A stretch of 64,000 nt of DNA from Asticcacaulis aquaticus (GCF_028550415.1 NZ_JAQQKX010000004.1:1-64000); one strand, 5' to 3'. Positions 40,229-49,374 are shown, counted from the first letter of the stretch. Translations and numbers: made by a program. The notes: generated from the sequence alone by a model not told the origin.

Positions 40229-41392
40229 TTATATCGCGACGCTCAGCATCTCATCGATACCGCAGATAATATGATAGAGGCTCGACGCCGGGGCCGGCTC
40301 CACGACGAACGACCCGTCGGGATTCATCTTATCGAGATAAAGTCCTTTAATGTCAGTCGATAGATAAAGCTCAAGCCCTTCGGCGCCCTTGATCAGGGTC
40401 TCGACATAGCCCACCTTATCTTCCGGCGTAGCGGCGATGGATTGCAGGGCGACATAGGCCTTCATACGCTCGGTCTGAGCCCACAGGCGGGCCTTTTTAT
40501 CCTTGGGCGAAAAGTCGTCCCACAGCTCAAACACCGTGACGTTGCGATCGTGGTCGGTACCGAAGTCCTCGGCGATCTCGACCAGACGCTTGGCCGGGGC
40601 GATGAACTTATCGTCGCCCGAAATCTGCGCCCAGCGCACCAGCAGCCACGCCCATTCGAACTGATGGCCCGGTTCGATGATACGGCCCATCTCGCCTTCC
40701 AGCGGGTTCCAGTCGCCGTCGAAATATTCGCGCAGGCTGCCGTTTTCCGGGTGAAGGAACTTGTCGAGGCACAGGGCGGCGATCTCGGCGGCGATATCCT
40801 TCCAGACGCTGTCGCCCCCGGCTTCGATCCAGGCCAGCGACGCCTCGAACATGTGCATGTGCGGGTTGGTCTTCAGCGGCAGGGTGCGCGGATTGGCCTC
40901 TTCGAAGCCACGCACAGGGTGCTTATAGGTGGTCAGCAGCGTGTCGCGAATTTTGAGCGCCTTGGCTTCAAGAGATTTATCGTCCGGGCGCACCTTGAAG
41001 GCCGAGGCGTAGCCCAGCAGGGCAAAGGCATGGTCGTAGAAGTCGAACTCACCGCGCACCACGTCGCCATTCGGCGCCAGCACGGCATAGACCAGTCCGC
41101 CCGGCGCGGCTGCCGGACCCGACAGCCAGTTCAGGCCCGCATCGATGACCGAATCCGTCTCACCCTGATACCCCATCTTCTGTGCCAGCGCGTAGGAATA
41201 GACCTGACGGGCGGCGACCCGGGTACGGCGATTGACGTCGGCGGGCGTACCGTCAAGGTTCAGGGTCTCGTACACCCCACCTTTTGCCGTATCGAGGCCG
41301 ACATCGCGCCACACCGGCAGAGCGCTGTCGAAGAGCCAGGTTTTCAAGTCAGCCTGCTTAGCCGCCAGGCGGGTGCTCAAATCAGTCATCAA
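40229..41392 (-). CDS. AGE-family sugar epimerase/isomerase
   Basis: 387 residues, an (alpha/alpha)6-barrel of the N-acylglucosamine 2-epimerase superfamily. Seen: 'VNRRTRVAARQVYSYALAQ' near 54, 'YDHAFALLGYASAF' near 118, 'NPHMHMFEASLAW' near 176 (with the conserved active-site histidines) and 'EPGHQFEWAWLLVRW' near 242. Family members isomerise mannose/fructose, mannose-6-P, or epimerise N-acetylglucosamine or cellobiose. Because manB and manC are present without a recognised phosphomannose isomerase, a mannose-6-phosphate isomerase role is attractive, but this is inference. It follows the dehydratase gene by 17 bases. Confidence 0.85.
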   Translation of the reverse strand: MMTDLSTRLAAKQADLKTWLFDSALPVWRDVGLDTAKGGVYETLNLDGTPADVNRRTRVAARQVYSYALAQKMGYQGETDSVIDAGLNWLSGPAAAPGGLVYAVLAPNGDVVRGEFDFYDHAFALLGYASAFKVRPDDKSLEAKALKIRDTLLTTYKHPVRGFEEANPRTLPLKTNPHMHMFEASLAWIEAGGDSVWKDIAAEIAALCLDKFLHPENGSLREYFDGDWNPLEGEMGRIIEPGHQFEWAWLLVRWAQISGDDKFIAPAKRLVEIAEDFGTDHDRNVTVFELWDDFSPKDKKARLWAQTERMKAYVALQSIAATPEDKVGYVETLIKGAEGLELYLSTDIKGLYLDKMNPDGSFVVEPAPASSLYHIICGIDEMLSVAI

Positions 41393-41409
41393 AGCCTATC
41401 CTTAAAAAA

Positions 41410-42396
41410 TCAGAGAGACGGAAAACGCTGTAAATAATCTCTCGTCCATATCTGCATTTGGGTCTCAGGCGCAATATTGCCGCCTGACAAAATCACCAGC
41501 ACGGTGCGCGGCTGGTCCTGAGTCTTCAGCCAGCGTACCACCCCCGCCATGTTCATCGCCGAGGTCGGCTCGATGACCGACTTGAGCAGATGCGTCAGCC
41601 ATTGCGTCCAGTAGAGAATCTCGTCTTCGGCAATTTCATAGAGTCCGTCGAGCTGTTTCAGATAATGCAGGGTACGCGGCGATACCGACAGGGTACGCAC
41701 CCCGTCGGCAACCGTCATCGGCGTGTCGCTCAGCCTGACGATTTCGCCTGTACGCAGGGTCTGCGCCGCGTCGTTGGCGATCAGCGGCTCGGTGGCAAAC
41801 ACCTTCGCCTCGGGCCGCGCCAGCCGCGTGGCAAGAAACGTTCCCGACATCAGGCCGCCGCCGCCGCAGGGCGCAAAGACCGCGTCGGCCTCAACGCCGG
41901 CCTGCAGGGCTTCGAGGCACGCCGTCCCCTGACCGGCGATAACGTAAGGATTGTCGTAGGGGTGGATGAAAGCCGCCCCTGTATCGATCAGCCCGGCGAC
42001 AGAAGCCTCGGCGATCTGCCGCGTCTCGGTGACCACCACCTCGGCGCCGCAGGCCCGGGTAGCGGCGATCTTGATGGCTGAGGCCTGCTTCGGGATGAAG
42101 ATCGTCGCCTTAACGCCCAGTTCGCGCGCCGCATAGGCCACGGCCTGAGCGTGATTGCCCGAGGAAAAGGCACAGACCTCGGCGGGCAGACTCCCCTCTT
42201 CGCGCAGGCGCAACAGCGTATTCATCGCGCCACGCAGCTTGAACGCGCCGATCCTTTGCAAATTTTCCGCCTTGAAAACGATGCGGTGTCCCAACGCCCG
42301 ATCCAGGGTCGCCGACGACAATAGCGGCGTGCGGTGCACCCGTCCGGCGATGCGCCCTTGCGCGTCGACAATGTCTTGCGGCACTACATCGGTCAT
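41410..42396 (-). CDS. Threonine/serine dehydratase-like PLP enzyme
   Basis: 328 residues, fold-type II PLP lyase. Seen: 'VFKAENLQRIGAFKLRGAM' (41-58), with K53 as the PLP Schiff-base lysine; 'SSGNHAQAVAYAARELG'; the phosphate loop 'PCGGGGLMSG'; and a C-terminal 'VILSGGNI'. There is no regulatory ACT domain, so it resembles catabolic threonine dehydratase, serine racemase or threo-3-hydroxyaspartate dehydratase. The precise substrate cannot be decided. It lies three bases after the NadM-Nudix gene and precedes the AGE gene, suggesting one operon without an obvious shared pathway. Confidence 0.88.
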   Translation of the reverse strand: MTDVVPQDIVDAQGRIAGRVHRTPLLSSATLDRALGHRIVFKAENLQRIGAFKLRGAMNTLLRLREEGSLPAEVCAFSSGNHAQAVAYAARELGVKATIFIPKQASAIKIAATRACGAEVVVTETRQIAEASVAGLIDTGAAFIHPYDNPYVIAGQGTACLEALQAGVEADAVFAPCGGGGLMSGTFLATRLARPEAKVFATEPLIANDAAQTLRTGEIVRLSDTPMTVADGVRTLSVSPRTLHYLKQLDGLYEIAEDEILYWTQWLTHLLKSVIEPTSAMNMAGVVRWLKTQDQPRTVLVILSGGNIAPETQMQIWTRDYLQRFPSL

Positions 42397-42399
42397 CTG

Positions 42400-43353
42400 T
42401 CAGGCCTTATTAAGGAAATAGTCGAGGATCAGATAGTGGTCCTCGAACATATGTTTGCGCATATTGCGGGCGCAGTCGATCCCCGTCCATTTGGCCGCCG
42501 CCGCGTCGTCGCCCGCTATCAGTTCCGGCAGGTCGAGACCGCTCAGGTCGAACGCGAAGGCATGGGTAATCGTCCGCCCTCTGGCACTGCGCTGTGGCTG
42601 ATCGAAGACGCGCTGCCCCGTGAGGTACGTGCGGCCCTCCTCCGGCGTCAGGCGAAGCCCGGTTTCTTCATGCAACTCCCGCAAGGCCGCCTCGAACAGA
42701 GTTTCATCCTGATCGAGGAACCCACCCGGCAAGGCCCATTGACCGCGCCCCGGCAGGCCGCCGCGCTTGACAAGCAGAACCTTGCCATCATGCCGGATGA
42801 AGGTATCGACGGTCACCATCACCGGCGGATAGGGCGCGGCGGCCCACTCCTGTTTATATTGGCGAATATAGGCGTGTTCTTCACGCAAGGCGGGAAAGGC
42901 CGGATCGGCAGCCACGTCGGCCATGATCCCGCGCGTGGTGTCCGAAACCTCCCCGAACGCCTGCCCTTCCAGCCACGCCGTGCGGATCGCGTCGCTTGCA
43001 ACCTCGATGTCAGGCACCGGGTACAGCTTTGAGACCGACACGTCGCGATAGTCGCCATCGAAGACAAACAGCGCCGTCAGACGACCGTCACTCAGGCCCT
43101 CCAGCTGCGCCATTCGTTCCCCGGCGGTCAGAACCTCGGGCACGGCCACGGCGTCGAAGCCCTCGGCGCGGATAATGGCCAGACGCTCCGTCATCGTAAA
43201 GGGGTAGCGCGCCGAGCGCGGCATGTCGTCGCCGACCACAACCACCCGAACCCGGTCGGCCAGAGAGGCCACTGAGGCAATGGCGTGACGATGTGCGTCG
43301 CAGAATGGCTGGAAACGGCCTATGACCAGCAACAGGTCGTAACGATCGGACAT
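42400..43353 (-). CDS. Bifunctional nicotinamide-nucleotide adenylyltransferase / Nudix hydrolase
   Basis: 317 residues. The N-terminal NadM-like nucleotidyltransferase (about 1-170) opens LLLVIGRFQPFCDAHRHAI, a variant of the GRFQPxHxGH signature in which HxGH reads DAHRHA. The C-terminal Nudix domain (about 175-317) has the box GGFLDQDETLFEAALRELHE continuing ETGL (210-233), with all required E/R positions. Such fusions act in NAD recycling: making NAD from NMN and hydrolysing ADP-ribose. The altered H-x-G-H site leaves the first activity to be tested. Confidence 0.9.
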   Translation of the reverse strand: MSDRYDLLLVIGRFQPFCDAHRHAIASVASLADRVRVVVVGDDMPRSARYPFTMTERLAIIRAEGFDAVAVPEVLTAGERMAQLEGLSDGRLTALFVFDGDYRDVSVSKLYPVPDIEVASDAIRTAWLEGQAFGEVSDTTRGIMADVAADPAFPALREEHAYIRQYKQEWAAAPYPPVMVTVDTFIRHDGKVLLVKRGGLPGRGQWALPGGFLDQDETLFEAALRELHEETGLRLTPEEGRTYLTGQRVFDQPQRSARGRTITHAFAFDLSGLDLPELIAGDDAAAAKWTGIDCARNMRKHMFEDHYLILDYFLNKA

Positions 43354-43557
43354 GACGGATCTCCCTCCCCCTCACGTCAAGCACACGCGCCGCGCCGACG
43401 CAACACGGATTCGCCCGCCAGCGACGACAGGTTTATGGTCCCTGACGGCGGTGGCGATTGACGCGCCGCATGTCTTGGCTTAGGCCATAAGTTATTGTTT
43501 CGCGTGATCTGACCACGCTGTTTTTACCCTGTACCGATTTTCCGGAGGACCACCGGC

Positions 43558-44178
43558 GTGACCATCCACTACCACGAGGGCGACCTGCCCGCCGATCTCG
43601 ATCTGGGCGCCGTCGTCGCCATCGATTCCGAGACCATGGGCCTGCGCTTCCGCCGCGACGACCTGTGCGTCGTGCAACTGTCCGCCGGCGACGGCGACGC
43701 GCACGTGGTGCGGCTGAACCGTCCGGCCTATGACTGCCCCCATCTCAAGGCGCTGCTGACCGATCCTGCCGTCCTCAAGCTGTTTCATTTCGGCCGTTTC
43801 GACATCGGCATGTTCGAACTGCACCTGGGCGTCACCACCGCGCCGGTCTATTGCACCAAGATCGCCTCGAAACTGGCGCGCACCTATACTGACCGCCACG
43901 GGCTCAAGGATCTGGTGCGCGAACTGATCAGCGTCGACATTTCCAAGGCCCAGCAAAGCTCGGACTGGGGGGCCGCGACGCTGACGCCCGAGCAGCTGGC
44001 CTATGCGGCCTCGGACGTCCTGCACCTGCACGCCTTGAAAAACCGGCTGGATTACATGCTGGAACGCGAAGGCCGGGCCGCTCTGGCGCAAGCCTGTTTC
44101 GACTTTTTGCCGCAGCGCGTCAAACTGGATTTGGCAGGTTGGGAAGATACTGATATCTTCGCGCATTCCTGGAGCTAA
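43558..44178 (+). CDS. RNase D-like 3'-5' exonuclease
   Basis: 206 residues, a single DEDD exonuclease domain without the HRDC domains of full-length RNase D. Seen: 'VVAIDSETMGLRFRRDDLC' (D22 and E24 of the DEDD set), 'KLFHFGRFDIGMFELHLG' with the second aspartate, and 'LAYAASDVLHLHALKNRL', which carries the Y-x3-D motif. It begins at GTG 43558, supported by GGAGG at 43544-43548. It sits 12 bases ahead of lptC, as in related alphaproteobacteria. Confidence 0.92.
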   Translation: MTIHYHEGDLPADLDLGAVVAIDSETMGLRFRRDDLCVVQLSAGDGDAHVVRLNRPAYDCPHLKALLTDPAVLKLFHFGRFDIGMFELHLGVTTAPVYCTKIASKLARTYTDRHGLKDLVRELISVDISKAQQSSDWGAATLTPEQLAYAASDVLHLHALKNRLDYMLEREGRAALAQACFDFLPQRVKLDLAGWEDTDIFAHSWS

Positions 44179-44190
44179 GAGAGCCCCCAT

Positions 44191-44862
44191 ATGCCGCAGG
44201 CCACCGACCCTCTTCTGCCCGCCGACTTCGATCAGAGCGCGTCCATGCACCGCCTGAGCCAGCAGGCTGTGGCGTGGAAAAAGCGGTCGCGCAAGATCGC
44301 CCGCCTGCGTCTGTTGTTCCCGGCGCTCATCATCGGCCTGGTTGTGGTGATGGTCGTGTGGATCATCGTCCAGAGCATCATCAATTCGATGAACGTCTAT
44401 AATGCGACGGGCGACGACATCCGCATGACCAACCCGCTTTATATGGACCGTAACGACAACGGTAACCGCTTCGAGCTGCGCGGGCTGGAGGCGGTGCGCA
44501 AGGGCCGCAATTCCTCGACCGTCCTGCTCACCGCGCCGCGGCTGGAAATCCGTTCCGAAAACAACCGTCCGTCCTATCTCGAAGCGGCCTCCGGCGTCTA
44601 TGACGATCAGAAACGCACCTTCCAGATCAACAAGGACGTCCGTCTGCGGTCCGGTGGCGGGTTCACGCTGAAAACGCAGGCCGCCAGTGTCGACCTGCAA
44701 CGCTCCGTCGTCATCGGCAATGCGCCGGTCGAAGGCGAATGGGCCAGTGGTCGCGTGACCGGTCAGTCGTTCCGCGTCGAAGACAATGGTAACCGCGTAA
44801 TATTCAAGGGCAAGGGCAACCTACAGGTCGCCGGCACCCTGTCCGGCCAAACGGCGGATTAA
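44191..44862 (+). CDS. lptC: LPS export system protein LptC
   Basis: 223 residues. A single N-terminal membrane helix (about 42-64, 'LLFPALIIGLVVVMVVWIIV') anchors a periplasmic beta-jellyroll ('PRLEIRSENNRPSYLEAASG', 'DVRLRSGGGFTLKTQ') that passes LPS from the LptBFG ATPase complex to LptA. The basic segment before the helix (KKRSRKIARLR) fits a cytoplasmic N-terminus. The gene is followed by lptA and lptB, the conserved order, which supports the name despite low sequence conservation in the family. Confidence 0.93.
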   Translation: MPQATDPLLPADFDQSASMHRLSQQAVAWKKRSRKIARLRLLFPALIIGLVVVMVVWIIVQSIINSMNVYNATGDDIRMTNPLYMDRNDNGNRFELRGLEAVRKGRNSSTVLLTAPRLEIRSENNRPSYLEAASGVYDDQKRTFQINKDVRLRSGGGFTLKTQAASVDLQRSVVIGNAPVEGEWASGRVTGQSFRVEDNGNRVIFKGKGNLQVAGTLSGQTAD

Positions 44863-44906
44863 CCCGATATTTTTTGAGGCCAGATATGTTTTTGAGGATT
44901 GTGGCT

Positions 44907-45446
44907 ATGACGTTTAAGATCAGGATGATTGCCGCCATCACCGCCAGCCTTGGACTGACCGCAGTCCTCGGCGGTGCGGCCCATGCGCAGTTCGTGGCAA
45001 CGGCGGACAAGCCCATTTCCTATGTGGCGGACACCATGGACGCCGACAATAGCCGGCACGTGGTGACCTTTTCGGGCCGCGTCCAGTTCCTTCAGGACGA
45101 CAGCCGTCTCAACGCCGACGGCGTCCGCGTCAACTATGCTCAGAACCCGGCCACCGGCAAATGGGACGAAGTCTCCACCGTCGAGGCGACCGGCAACGTC
45201 TATTACGTTGTCGGCGATCAGGTGATGACCGGCGGCAAGGCGGTCTATACCAAGAGCACCGACACTCTGGTCCTGAGCGGCGACGTGGTCCTCAAACAGG
45301 GGCAGAACGTCATGCAGGGCAACCGCCTCGTCTATAATGTCGGCGCCGGCAAATCGAGCATGGACGGCGCACCCACCGGCGGCAGCAAGGGCCGTGTGCG
45401 CGGCGTCTTCTATCCCGAATCCCAGCCCGCGAAGAAGAAGCCCTGA
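44907..45446 (+). CDS. lptA: LPS transport periplasmic protein LptA
   Basis: 179 residues from the ATG at 44907, which gives a clean signal peptide ([19 protein letters not shown] then VLGGAAHA, cleavage before QF) and GAGG ten bases upstream. An ATG at 44886 with its own GAGG is an alternative adding seven residues. The mature part is an OstA/LptA jellyroll: '[20 protein letters not shown]', '[13 protein letters not shown]', '[20 protein letters not shown]'. It forms the bridge across the periplasm between LptC and LptD. Next gene lptB starts four bases after its stop. Confidence 0.95.
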   Translation: MTFKIRMIAAITASLGLTAVLGGAAHAQFVATADKPISYVADTMDADNSRHVVTFSGRVQFLQDDSRLNADGVRVNYAQNPATGKWDEVSTVEATGNVYYVVGDQVMTGGKAVYTKSTDTLVLSGDVVLKQGQNVMQGNRLVYNVGAGKSSMDGAPTGGSKGRVRGVFYPESQPAKKKP

Positions 45447-45450
45447 TCCA

Positions 45451-46239
45451 ATGGCCACGCTTAACCTATCGGCGGCCCCGGCCGTGAACGGCGCGCCGTT
45501 CGACTCGCTTCCCGACGCCGCCAACGGCCTGCGCGTCGAGGGCATCGGCAAGTCCTACAAGGACCGCGCCGTCGTCAAGACCGCCTCCCTGTCCCTGCGC
45601 CGCGGCGAAGCGGTGGGCCTGCTCGGCCCCAACGGCGCGGGCAAGACCACGTGCTTCTATATGATCACCGGTCTGGTCGAGCCCGACTACGGCCGGATCA
45701 GCCTCGATGGCCACGATATCACCAACCAGCCCATGTACCAGCGCGCGCGCATGGGCCTGGGCTACCTGCCGCAGGAATCGTCCATCTTCCGCGGCATGAC
45801 GGTCGAGCAGAATCTTCTGGCGGTTCTGGAACTGCGCGAAAAGAGCAAGGCCAAGGTCGATGCCGAGGTGTCGCGCCTGCTCGAAGAACTGCATATCACC
45901 CATATCCGCAAATCGCCCGCGACGGCCCTGTCCGGCGGGGAACGCCGCCGGGTGGAAATCGCCCGCGCCCTGGCCGGTAATCCTTCTTTCATCCTGCTGG
46001 ACGAACCCTTCGCCGGGATCGATCCGCTGGCCATCGCCGATATTCGCGACGTGATCGGCTACCTCAAGGCGCGCGGCATCGGCATCCTGATCACCGACCA
46101 CAATGTCCGTGAAACCCTCGATATCATCGACCGCGCTTCGATCATCCATTCGGGCGAAGTGCTGTTCGAAGGTACGCCGGACGAAATCCGCCATAACCCC
46201 GAAGTCCGTCGGGTCTATCTGGGCGAAAGCTTCGCCTAA
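45451..46239 (+). CDS. lptB: LPS export ABC transporter ATP-binding protein LptB
   Basis: 262 residues from ATG 45451, four bases past the lptA stop; a longer frame upstream overlaps lptA and is not needed. Seen: Walker A '[20 protein letters not shown]', '[20 protein letters not shown]', the signature '[20 protein letters not shown]', Walker B '[13 protein letters not shown]' and H-loop '[12 protein letters not shown]'. It drives LPS extraction with LptF/LptG (not in this window). An extra N-terminal ~25 residues before the ABC core is common in alphaproteobacteria. Confidence 0.97.
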   Translation: MATLNLSAAPAVNGAPFDSLPDAANGLRVEGIGKSYKDRAVVKTASLSLRRGEAVGLLGPNGAGKTTCFYMITGLVEPDYGRISLDGHDITNQPMYQRARMGLGYLPQESSIFRGMTVEQNLLAVLELREKSKAKVDAEVSRLLEELHITHIRKSPATALSGGERRRVEIARALAGNPSFILLDEPFAGIDPLAIADIRDVIGYLKARGIGILITDHNVRETLDIIDRASIIHSGEVLFEGTPDEIRHNPEVRRVYLGESFA

Positions 46240-46284
46240 GCGCATCCCAAAAAGTGTTCAGCGGTTTTTGGGCCAGATGCGCGA
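46240..46284. repeat. Nested palindromic intergenic repeat, copy A
   Basis: Immediately after the lptB stop: outer arms GCGCATC and GATGCGC, inner arms CCAAAAA and TTTTTGG around GTGTTCAGCGG. Its reverse complement is almost identical to copy B at 52112-52158. As RNA it would fold into one long hairpin and may act as a 3' stabiliser or terminator for lptB. Confidence 0.8.
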
Positions 46285-46347
46285 CGAATAATATCGTTCT
46301 TTCAGCGGTTAACCTTATTTAAGGTGTTAACGTTTAGCGTCGCTTCC

Positions 46348-47862
46348 ATGTCATTAGGGCAACGCTTAGAAATCAGACAGGGGCAGGGGCTGGTCATCAC
46401 GCCCCAGTTGCAGCAGGCGATCAAGCTTCTGCAATTGTCGAACCTTGAGCTGGAAGCGGTCGTCGAGGCCGAGCTTGAGCGCAACCCTCTGCTCCAGCGT
46501 GAAGACGGTGATCCGGTCGGCGATTCGCACGAGGCCGACGCCCCGGAAACCCCTCGCGAAGATAGGGGTGAGCTGGAACTGACCGACCGCGATACGGCGC
46601 AGGCCAATTCCGACATGGACGCCTCGTCCGGCGACATCTATGGCGACGACGAACCCACCGTGCGCGAACGCGAGCCTTCGAGCGCCGATATGGGCGATGG
46701 CCCGATGGTCGACTGGAGCCGCGCCGGCAAGAGCGGCGGCTTCGACGGCGACGATGAGACGCTTGAGCGCGCCCTGAAACGCGAAAAATCCCTCGGTGAA
46801 CACCTGACCGATCAGGCCCTGATCGCCGGCTTCACGCCACCGGAAATGGCCGTGGCGCAGATCCTGATCGATGGCGTCGACGAAGGCGGTTATCTGCGCG
46901 CCGACCTCAGCGAGATCGCCGAGCGCCTCGGCTGCGACATGGCCCTGATCGAGCGTGTGCTCGGCGTCTGTCAGGGGTTCGAACCGACCGGCGTCATGGC
47001 CCGGTCGGTGCCGGAATGCCTGAAACTGCAACTGATCGAACGCAACCGCTTCGATCCGGCGATGGAAGCCCTGATCGAGAATCTGGAGCTTCTGGCCCGT
47101 CGCGACCTCAGCGCGCTGCGCAAGGTGTGCGGTGTCGACGACGAAGACCTGACGGAGATGATCCGTGAACTGAAAGCCCTGACGCCGCGCCCCGGCGCCG
47201 CCTTCGGGGCCGAACCGTCGTCAGGCGTCGTACCCGACGTCTTCGTGCGTCAGGACCCGTCCGGCGGCTGGCGCGTCGACCTCAACAGCGACACCCTGCC
47301 CCGCGTCCTGATCGATCAGAAATACCACGCCAAGGTGTCGGGTTCGGCCCGTTCCGCCGACGAAAAGACCTATCTGACCGAATGCCTGAACCAGGCCAAC
47401 TGGCTGATCAAGAGCCTCGATCAGCGCGCCCGGACCATCCTCAAGGTGTCGTCGGAAATCGTGCGTCAACAGGACGGCTTCTTCGTCTATGGCGTCGAAT
47501 ATCTGCGCCCCCTGAACCTCAAGACGGTCGCCGAGGCCGTCGGCATGCACGAATCGACCATTTCGCGCGTCACGACCAATAAATATATCGCCACCCCACG
47601 CGGCGTGTTCGAGTTGAAATTCTTCTTCACCTCGTCGATCAATTCCTCGGACGGCACTTCGGCCCATTCGGCCGAGTCCGTCCGTCACAAGATCAAGTCA
47701 CTGATCGACGGCGAAAAGGTCTCCGGCGAAATCCTGTCCGACGACCGGATTGTCGAAATCCTCAACGAGGCCGGGGTCGATATCGCCCGCCGCACGGTTG
47801 CCAAGTATCGCGAAGCCCTGCGCATCCCCTCATCGGTCGAACGCAAGCGCCAGAGCCGTTAA
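46348..47862 (+). CDS. rpoN: RNA polymerase sigma-54 factor
   Basis: 504 residues from ATG 46348 (MSLGQRLEIRQGQGLVITPQ), the normal start of alphaproteobacterial RpoN. Region I is glutamine/leucine-rich ('LQQAIKLLQLSNLELEAVVE'), followed by an acidic linker (about 55-140), the core-binding domain, the helix-turn-helix 'VGMHESTISRVTTNKYI', and the RpoN box 'ARRTVAKYRE' near the C-terminus. It directs nitrogen, flagellar and stalk-related genes in Caulobacter relatives (known for the group). Upstream 46309-46330 contains three TTAA boxes whose spacing does not fit a CtrA site. Confidence 0.98.
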   Translation: MSLGQRLEIRQGQGLVITPQLQQAIKLLQLSNLELEAVVEAELERNPLLQREDGDPVGDSHEADAPETPREDRGELELTDRDTAQANSDMDASSGDIYGDDEPTVREREPSSADMGDGPMVDWSRAGKSGGFDGDDETLERALKREKSLGEHLTDQALIAGFTPPEMAVAQILIDGVDEGGYLRADLSEIAERLGCDMALIERVLGVCQGFEPTGVMARSVPECLKLQLIERNRFDPAMEALIENLELLARRDLSALRKVCGVDDEDLTEMIRELKALTPRPGAAFGAEPSSGVVPDVFVRQDPSGGWRVDLNSDTLPRVLIDQKYHAKVSGSARSADEKTYLTECLNQANWLIKSLDQRARTILKVSSEIVRQQDGFFVYGVEYLRPLNLKTVAEAVGMHESTISRVTTNKYIATPRGVFELKFFFTSSINSSDGTSAHSAESVRHKIKSLIDGEKVSGEILSDDRIVEILNEAGVDIARRTVAKYREALRIPSSVERKRQSR

Positions 47863-47892
47863 TCCGAGCTCATACCACATCAAATATCGATT

Positions 47893-47921
47893 GCATCGCG
47901 ATGCGTGATTTTTCCTATAAT
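47893..47921 (+). promoter_or_regulatory. Palindrome plus TATAAT box upstream of hpf
   Basis: The perfect 12-base palindrome GCATCGCGATGC (47893-47904) is followed by a T run and then TATAAT (47916-47921). The palindrome plus TTTTT could end rpoN transcription, and TATAAT could serve as -10 box for hpf; a TTGCAT 19 bases upstream is a poor -35. The remaining leader to 48115 shows no gene. Both assignments are tentative. Confidence 0.35.
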
Positions 47922-48115
47922 AATCAAGGTGAATGGTGCGCTTTTTAGGCGCAGTCCCTACACAATATCTTGATTGGGCATCTGGGCTCATAGGCGTACA
48001 GTCAGGTGTCCCCGCCGTATCCGGTCCAATGCCGGATCGACGGGTGCCGTTGCCGCCGACCCCTCCAGATCGGCGGCCTGGTTCTTTTTTGGTAAGAACG
48101 GAGCGACATATCGCT

Positions 48116-48733
48116 ATGCAAATCCAAGTCAACGGAAAACAGGTCGAAGTCGGTGCTGCCCTCAAGGAGCGCATCGAAACGGAACTCAATGCCGGCGTCA
48201 CCAAGTATTTCGACCGCGAAGGCGGCAATGCCGAGGTGACCATCTCCAAGCAGGGCCATCTGTTCAAGGCCGACTGCTGGGTGCGGCTGGCCTCGGGTCA
48301 GACCCTGGTCTCGCACGCCTTCGGCGGCGATGCCCACGCGGCCTTCGACGGCACGCTCGACAATATGGAAAAGCGCATCCGCCGCTATAAGCGCCGCCTC
48401 AAGGACCATCACCCCACCAACCTGCCGACCAAACACGAAATGGCACCCCTGACGGTCATTCAGGGTTACGATGTCGAGGACGAAGACGATATCGACGACG
48501 GCATGGATCACGCCAGCGACCCGCAACCGATGGTCATCGCCGAAACCGAAGCCCCGATCCGCACCTTAAGCGTGTCTCAGGCGGTGGCGGAACTGGATCT
48601 GTCCAACTATCCCGTGATCATGTTCCGCAATGCCAAGCATGGCGGCCTGTCGGTCATCTATCGCCGCCCCGACGGTAATATCGGCTGGATCGACCCCGAG
48701 CGGACCAGCGCCAAGCTGGCGAAAAGCGCTTAG
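48116..48733 (+). CDS. hpf: Ribosome hibernation promoting factor (long form)
   Basis: 205 residues from ATG 48116 (MQIQVNGKQVEVGAALKERI). The N-terminal domain (1-100) is the S30AE/YfiA ribosome-binding fold, ending in 'NMEKRIRRYKRRLKDHH'; the C-terminal part (about 145-200: 'YPVIMFRNAKHGGLSVIYRR') is the dimerisation domain of long HPF, which pairs 70S ribosomes into 100S particles in stationary phase. It sits between rpoN and ptsN, the usual neighbourhood, where it is often under stress or nitrogen control. The frame upstream of this ATG has no family similarity. Confidence 0.96.
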   Translation: MQIQVNGKQVEVGAALKERIETELNAGVTKYFDREGGNAEVTISKQGHLFKADCWVRLASGQTLVSHAFGGDAHAAFDGTLDNMEKRIRRYKRRLKDHHPTNLPTKHEMAPLTVIQGYDVEDEDDIDDGMDHASDPQPMVIAETEAPIRTLSVSQAVAELDLSNYPVIMFRNAKHGGLSVIYRRPDGNIGWIDPERTSAKLAKSA

Positions 48734-48777
48734 TGCGCGCCTATATAAGATAAGAAACCGATGAAAGCGGACTTCGG

Positions 48778-48803
48778 GCACGGTTGACTTGGGTTAACCG
48801 TGC
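48778..48803 (+). terminator. Stem-loop between hpf and ptsN
   Basis: GCACGGTT and AACCGTGC, extended inward by G-T and A-T pairs, form a 10-bp stem with a 6-base loop 45 bases after the hpf stop. It lacks a following T run, so it may be an attenuator or RNA processing hairpin rather than a full terminator. Confidence 0.4.
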
Positions 48804-48903
48804 CTGTAAGGGCTTGCGCGGTCGCGTATCGCCGGTACGGGTGCGCCCGTCGGCCACTGACCGCGCAGCGCGTCTGCGTCCGCTTGTAACCTATGGATGT
48901 GTA

Positions 48904-49374
48904 ATGTTCCTTACTGACGTGCTGGAACGGAACGGCGTCGCCGGACCGGTCAGCGCCAACTCCAAGCGCCACGCCCTGCAAACCGTTGCCGAACTGGCCG
49001 AACGGGGCCTCGGGATAGATTCCGATATCATTTTTCAAGGCCTTATGGACCGCGAGAAGCTCAGCTCGACCGGCGTCGGTTTGGGTGTAGCCGTGCCGCA
49101 CGCGGCGCTCAAGGGCCTGACGCGGATGCACGGAGTCTTCGTGCGTCTGGATACCCCGGTCGATTTCGAATCCATCGACGACGTGCCGGTGGACCTGATC
49201 TTCGCGCTATTCGCCCCCGAAGACGCCGGGTCCGAGCACCTGCGCGCCCTGGCCAAGGTCTCACGCGTCCTGCGTCAGAAATCCCTGCGCGACGCTCTGC
49301 GTCAGGTCGACAATGCCGACGCCCTCTATGCGTTGCTCAATCAGGATCACGCGCAAAGCACCAGCGCGGCTTAA
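48904..49374 (+). CDS. ptsN: Nitrogen-regulatory phosphotransferase EIIA(Ntr)
   Basis: 156 residues from ATG 48904 (MFLTDVLERNGVAGPVSANS); the frame extends 40 codons further but that part is leader-like. A PTS EIIA type-2 domain: 'STGVGLGVAVPHAALKGLTR' carries the phospho-accepting histidine H66, and 'DLIFALFAPEDAGSEHLRAL' is conserved. It receives phosphate from the nitrogen PTS and modulates potassium, nitrogen and (p)ppGpp responses in relatives. Its place after rpoN and hpf is characteristic. Confidence 0.95.
   Translation: MFLTDVLERNGVAGPVSANSKRHALQTVAELAERGLGIDSDIIFQGLMDREKLSSTGVGLGVAVPHAALKGLTRMHGVFVRLDTPVDFESIDDVPVDLIFALFAPEDAGSEHLRALAKVSRVLRQKSLRDALRQVDNADALYALLNQDHAQSTSAA

Noticed and set aside
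43492..44700. 402-codon minus-strand ORF
   Set aside because: Antisense to the RNase D-like gene and lptC, both of which have strong family motifs; the protein is low-complexity and shadow-like.
46309..46330. TTAA boxes upstream of rpoN as a CtrA site
   Set aside because: Spacings are 6 and 4 bases, not the 7 of the CtrA consensus.
48734..48903. tRNA-like segment or N-terminal extension of ptsN
   Set aside because: The hairpin is a simple dyad, no T-arm consensus is present, and PtsN proteins begin at the chosen ATG.
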